The notes under the pieces are model-generated. The model made no database searches, was not told the DNA's origin, and saw nothing but the letters and a program-made list of their open reading frames with translations. Positions 32,445 to 35,485 of a stretch of 35,485 bases of DNA are shown in pieces. A program made the position numbers and the translations under genes. Every line of letters starts with the position of its first letter. The stretch's first letter is position 1. Source of the DNA: Acidobacteriota bacterium (GTDB lineage Bacteria > Acidobacteriota > Blastocatellia > Pyrinomonadales > Pyrinomonadaceae); the NCBI GenBank assembly GCA_013813755.1, contig JACCRD010000131.1, positions 1 through 35,485 of the forward strand. The letters are read 5' to 3'.

Positions 32445-33746
32445 ATGCTAAAAGACAAAGAACAATATGTTTTACTTGATGCCCGCGCAGTATCCGTTCG
32501 AATTATGTTAATTGCCGCGATCCTTTTGGCTTTAATTTTCGGATGGTTCGCGGTGCGCTGGCAGCTCGGTAATATGATGGCTGAACTGACAGTGCCAACT
32601 TCGCCAAACGCGCAGAGCGTTGCTCAATTAGCAACCAGCTTCGCGCCGCGCGATCCGCTTGCTAATTGGTTATCTGCCAGTGCCGAAAGTGATGTTTCAA
32701 CGCCGGAAAAACTTTTAGGCTCAATCAACAGTTTTGAAAAAGTAGTCAAACTTTCACCCTTTGATTTTCAGATGTGGATTGAGCTTGGTCGGGCGCGGGA
32801 GCAGGCGGAAGATTCTGCGGGTGCTGAAAAAGCTTATATTCGGGCGGTTGAAATTGCCCCAAGTTATACATATCCGCGCTGGCAGCTCGGAAATTTTTAT
32901 TTAAGACAAAATAAAGCGGATCAAGGGTTTAGCGAATTAAAACAAGCAGCAGAATCCAGTGCGCGCTACCGCGATCAGGTTTTTTCAATCGCCTGGGATT
33001 ATTATGAACAGGACACTGCGCGGCTTGAGCAATTAATGGGAGATTCGCCATCGGTCAAAGCGGGTTTAGCTAGATATTATGCCGGGAAGGAACGCCCCGC
33101 CGACAGTTTGCGAATCTGGAATATGCTTTCTGAGGAAGATAAACAGGCAAACTCGGCGATTTCCAAAGTTATTGCCCAGGCGCTTTATGAAAAACGTTTT
33201 TTTCGGCAGGCAGTTGAGTTTGTACGGCAGATCGGAATTGAAACAAGCGCCAAAGCTGAAACTGTCCAAAACGGCGATTTTGAAAAGCCTTTGGTCGATG
33301 CCAATGAAACTTATTTCGGCTGGAAAATTTCTTCAATCGGCAAAATGGATGTTAAACCTGATCCGACAAAAAAATACGAAGGGAGTCGGAGCTTGCGAGT
33401 TTCCTTTAGCGGATTTACCGATCCGACTCTGTTTAACATTCTGCAGTATGTCGCCGTCGAATCGGGCGCGACATATCAATTAAGCGTTTGGCTGCGCACG
33501 GAAAATTTGAAAAGTTCGGGAATGCCGACACTGGAGATTTACAATGCCAACGATGAAAAAAATTTAGCAGTCAGCAAACCTTTTCCGGCTGATCAGAAAG
33601 ATTGGCAGCAAATAAAACTTAATTTTACTGCTCCGCCGAACGCCGAAGCGATCGGCATCCGCACTACTCGTGATTTTTGCGGCGCGGATTGTCCAATTTT
33701 CGGAACATTCTGGTATGACGATTTTAAGCTGGAAAAAATAAAATAA
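32445..33746 (+). CDS. Membrane-anchored TPR protein with C-terminal carbohydrate-binding-like domain
   Basis: A 433-residue protein. A membrane anchor lies at about 18-36 (RIMLIAAILLALIFGWFAVR). Tetratricopeptide-like helices occupy about 70-260, for example WIELGRAREQAEDSAGAEKA and YPRWQLGNFYLRQNKADQGF. From about residue 277 (NGDFEKPLVDANETYFGWKI) to the end the sequence resembles a CenC/CBM4_9-type beta sandwich, with YEGSRSLRVSFSGF, YQLSVWLRTENLKSSG and FWYDDFKLEKIK. This outer-face TPR plus carbohydrate-binding layout fits a polysaccharide assembly or export partner of the O-antigen-ligase-type gene 93 nt downstream. Specific function unknown. Confidence 0.8.
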   Translation: MLKDKEQYVLLDARAVSVRIMLIAAILLALIFGWFAVRWQLGNMMAELTVPTSPNAQSVAQLATSFAPRDPLANWLSASAESDVSTPEKLLGSINSFEKVVKLSPFDFQMWIELGRAREQAEDSAGAEKAYIRAVEIAPSYTYPRWQLGNFYLRQNKADQGFSELKQAAESSARYRDQVFSIAWDYYEQDTARLEQLMGDSPSVKAGLARYYAGKERPADSLRIWNMLSEEDKQANSAISKVIAQALYEKRFFRQAVEFVRQIGIETSAKAETVQNGDFEKPLVDANETYFGWKISSIGKMDVKPDPTKKYEGSRSLRVSFSGFTDPTLFNILQYVAVESGATYQLSVWLRTENLKSSGMPTLEIYNANDEKNLAVSKPFPADQKDWQQIKLNFTAPPNAEAIGIRTTRDFCGADCPIFGTFWYDDFKLEKIK

Positions 33747-33793
33747 AATTTGTTACGCCGCCGCTGTTTTTCTCTCTGAAATCTAGTTTTGTG

Positions 33794-33839
33794 TGGTGTC
33801 TCAGCTCATCGGTAGAAGCGGCAATTTGATTGATTCCAA
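33794..33839 (+). other. tRNA 5'-half-like sequence just upstream of the ligase gene
   Basis: GCTCATCGGTAGAAGC at 33804-33819 resembles a tRNA D-arm (GCTC...GGTA...GAGC with one inserted A). It is followed by GGCAATTTGATTGATTCC, which can fold as an anticodon-like stem with one mismatch and a 7-nt loop (TTGATTG). No T-arm or acceptor 3' strand follows, since coding sequence starts at 33840. It could be a tRNA remnant or chance. Confidence 0.25.
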
Positions 33840-35258
33840 ATGATAAACGAAATTGAAACAACCTGGGCGAGCAAAGTTCTTTTTTTTCTGCTCTGCGCCA
33901 CGACTATTTTTACCACGCTGGCTTATGGAGGCGTACATCAGCCAATTATCGCTGTCTTTTATTTGGTAGCGACTGTCGTAATATTATTGTGGGCGTTTGA
34001 CGCTTTTACTGCCGGAGTTTTACGTTTTAACAAAAGCCTTCTGCCGATTCCGCTTTTCGCGGCGTTTGTTTACGGTCTTATTCAAGTTATTCCGTTTGGC
34101 AGCTTTTCCGATGTCGGCGGGGTGGAAGGGATTTCGCGTACGATTTCACTCGATCCGTTTTGGACTCTGGTTGGCGCTTTTCATTTTTTAGCTCTTTTTA
34201 TTTTTCTATCTGCACTTTTAACTTACATTGACAGCGCGAAACGTTTGAATAAAATAGTTTTACTAATTACGGTATTCGGTTTCGCCTTTGCGTTTTTCGC
34301 TATTCTCCAATCTGTTCTCAGCCCGAACAAAATTTACGGAATTTATGAAGTTGATTACGCGACTCCTTTCGGTTCGTTCGTCAACCGGCATAATTTTGCG
34401 GCGTTTATGGAGATGAGCATCGCTGTTCCATTAGGATTAATGTTTGTCGGAGCCGTGCAGAAAGACAAAAAACTGCTCTACATAACCGCCGTCGCGCTGA
34501 TGGGAATCGCGCTAATTTTAAGCGGTTCGCGGGGCGGTCTGATTTCGTTGCTGGCGGAAATTTTCTTTCTGATTATGCTGACGACCAAAACCAGAGGCTA
34601 CAACCAGCTGATTTTGAAAGTTGGTTTAGCGGTTTTGCTAATTGCGACGATAGTTTTGGGTTCGATGTTAATTGGCGGTGAATCATCTTTAACCAGGCTT
34701 GCGGAAACAGCTGCTTCAGAAGATTTTTCAACCAATCGCACGCATATCTGGAACGTTACTCTGAGCATTATCAAAAACAATTTTATTTTCGGCAGCGGAT
34801 ACGGTTCATACGCTGTCGCTTATACGCCATTTGATTCTCTTAACGGTCTGGAACGCGTCGAACAGGCGCACAATGATTATTTGCAAGTGTTGGCTGATGC
34901 AGGAATAATCGGTTTGATAATCGCCGGATTTTTTGTTTTTACGTTGTTTCGAACCGGCATGAAAAACGCGCAAACTTCGATTCCTTTTCGGCGCGGTGTG
35001 GCGGTTGGAGCATTGGCTGGATGTTTCGCGATTCTTGTTCACAGCCTTTTTGATTTTGTTCTGCACACAACGGCGATTGCCTTGATGTTTATCACACTTG
35101 TTTCGCTCGTTGTCGTCAGCCGCAGCAAATTTCCTGAAGACAGCCCGGAAGTTCCACCGAAACGAAACAAAAAACGTCGAACGGAAAATGTTATTCCGAT
35201 TGGGAAACGCAGGGAAACTTTAAATAATGAAGAGGAAAATAATAAAACAGAACAGTAA
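33840..35258 (+). CDS. O-antigen ligase family protein (Wzy_C-type)
   Basis: A polytopic inner-membrane protein of 472 residues, about ten to twelve hydrophobic helices, starting with VLFFLLCATTIFTTLAYGGV. The Wzy_C/O-antigen-ligase features are NRHNFAAFMEMSIAVPLGL, ILSGSRGGLISLLAEIFFL, and the periplasmic loop ending GLERVEQAHNDYLQVLADAG, with the conserved Arg and His of the family (RVEQAHNDYL). The C-terminal 40 residues are basic and cytoplasmic. It ligates or polymerises undecaprenyl-linked glycans; with the TPR partner and sugar genes it probably belongs to an exopolysaccharide or O-antigen pathway. No Shine-Dalgarno is seen before the ATG. Confidence 0.87.
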   Translation: MINEIETTWASKVLFFLLCATTIFTTLAYGGVHQPIIAVFYLVATVVILLWAFDAFTAGVLRFNKSLLPIPLFAAFVYGLIQVIPFGSFSDVGGVEGISRTISLDPFWTLVGAFHFLALFIFLSALLTYIDSAKRLNKIVLLITVFGFAFAFFAILQSVLSPNKIYGIYEVDYATPFGSFVNRHNFAAFMEMSIAVPLGLMFVGAVQKDKKLLYITAVALMGIALILSGSRGGLISLLAEIFFLIMLTTKTRGYNQLILKVGLAVLLIATIVLGSMLIGGESSLTRLAETAASEDFSTNRTHIWNVTLSIIKNNFIFGSGYGSYAVAYTPFDSLNGLERVEQAHNDYLQVLADAGIIGLIIAGFFVFTLFRTGMKNAQTSIPFRRGVAVGALAGCFAILVHSLFDFVLHTTAIALMFITLVSLVVVSRSKFPEDSPEVPPKRNKKRRTENVIPIGKRRETLNNEEENNKTEQ

Positions 35259-35267
35259 ACAACTGCG

Positions 35268-35485
35268 TTAAACCACTGATTCTTCAGTTTTTCCCCGCCT
35301 TTTCGGACTTAAAAAACTCACCACATACCAGACGACACCGTGCGCGACGTATGTGAAGGCAATTGCGAAAAGTATGTATTGCGGAAAAAGCCAGACGAGC
35401 ATTCCGAGCGCGGCGATAATTAAAATAAAATAGACGCTTTGTTTGCCTGAACCGGCGGTTTTAAAACTGTTATAACGAATTGTGC
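35268..35485 (-). CDS. pssA: CDP-diacylglycerol-serine O-phosphatidyltransferase-like protein (partial, C-terminus)
   Basis: The last 71 codons of a minus-strand gene that enters from the right edge. It reads TIRYNSFKTAGSGKQSVYF and then hydrophobic helices IIAALGMLVWLFPQYILFAI and FTYVAHGVVWYVVSFL, ending in a basic tail SPKRRGKTEESVV. The STIRY.SFK block after a membrane helix and two further helices match the C-terminal end of bacterial PssA, which makes phosphatidylserine from CDP-diacylglycerol and serine. The CDP-alcohol phosphotransferase motif lies outside the window, so the call rests on this tail. Its stop is 9 nt from the end of the convergent ligase gene. Confidence 0.75.
   Translation of the reverse strand, partial: TIRYNSFKTAGSGKQSVYFILIIAALGMLVWLFPQYILFAIAFTYVAHGVVWYVVSFLSPKRRGKTEESVV

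Overview
The window is a stretch of bacterial chromosome made almost entirely of housekeeping and cell-envelope genes. Base composition is moderately AT-rich by eye. The gene set suggests an Acidobacteriota member, probably class Blastocatellia (Pyrinomonadaceae-like). The pointers are a YtxJ-type bacillithiol protein next to DUF971, a short-type alpha-glucan phosphorylase, tandem FecR-domain surface proteins, and a DUF6335 protein. This placement is inference from protein flavour; no 16S rRNA gene is present.

Layout. (1) 1-2181, minus strand: pyrR, an intergenic hairpin with a T-tract, pyrB, then three small tightly packed genes, the last cut by the left edge. pyrD (class 2 dihydroorotate dehydrogenase) is divergent from pyrR. 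(2) 3449-10177, plus strand: a near-consensus promoter, DUF177/YceD, rpmF, then fabH-fabD-acpP-fabF, a short hicBA pair whose toxin has Pro at the catalytic His position, then etfB-etfA, ended by a perfect 48-nt palindromic terminator. plsX and fabG are not in the cluster. (3) 10255-15311, minus strand: a macro-domain hydrolase, glucan phosphorylase, a membrane protein, YtxJ, DUF971, a zinc-ribbon protein and DUF6335. (4) 15625-18793: a secreted M28 peptidase and mtnA on the plus strand, with one unrecognised minus-strand gene between them. (5) 18858-22783, minus strand: an NAD-dependent sugar epimerase, UDP-glucose dehydrogenase, and two paralogous FecR-like exported proteins. (6) 23181-30364, plus strand: a structured leader, then rimP-nusA-infB-rbfA-nrnA and cobO. 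(7) 30405-35485: nth on the minus strand, then a DegT-type sugar aminotransferase, a TPR/carbohydrate-binding membrane protein and an O-antigen-ligase-family protein on the plus strand. The 3' end of a pssA-like gene on the minus strand closes the window.

How they work together: pyrimidine synthesis (pyrR, pyrB, pyrD), fatty-acid initiation and elongation, electron transfer from acyl-CoA dehydrogenases (etfBA), translation and RNA maturation (rimP to nrnA), and nucleotide-sugar and polysaccharide functions (epimerase, ugd, DegT, ligase) that probably feed an exopolysaccharide or O-antigen.

No CRISPR array, insertion sequence, prophage, rRNA or complete tRNA was seen. I did not find a convincing new defence or biosynthetic system. 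The best leads are the tandem FecR proteins with a shared C-terminal motif, the HicA with a His-to-Pro change, the rimP leader, and a REP-like perfect inverted repeat between acpP and fabF.
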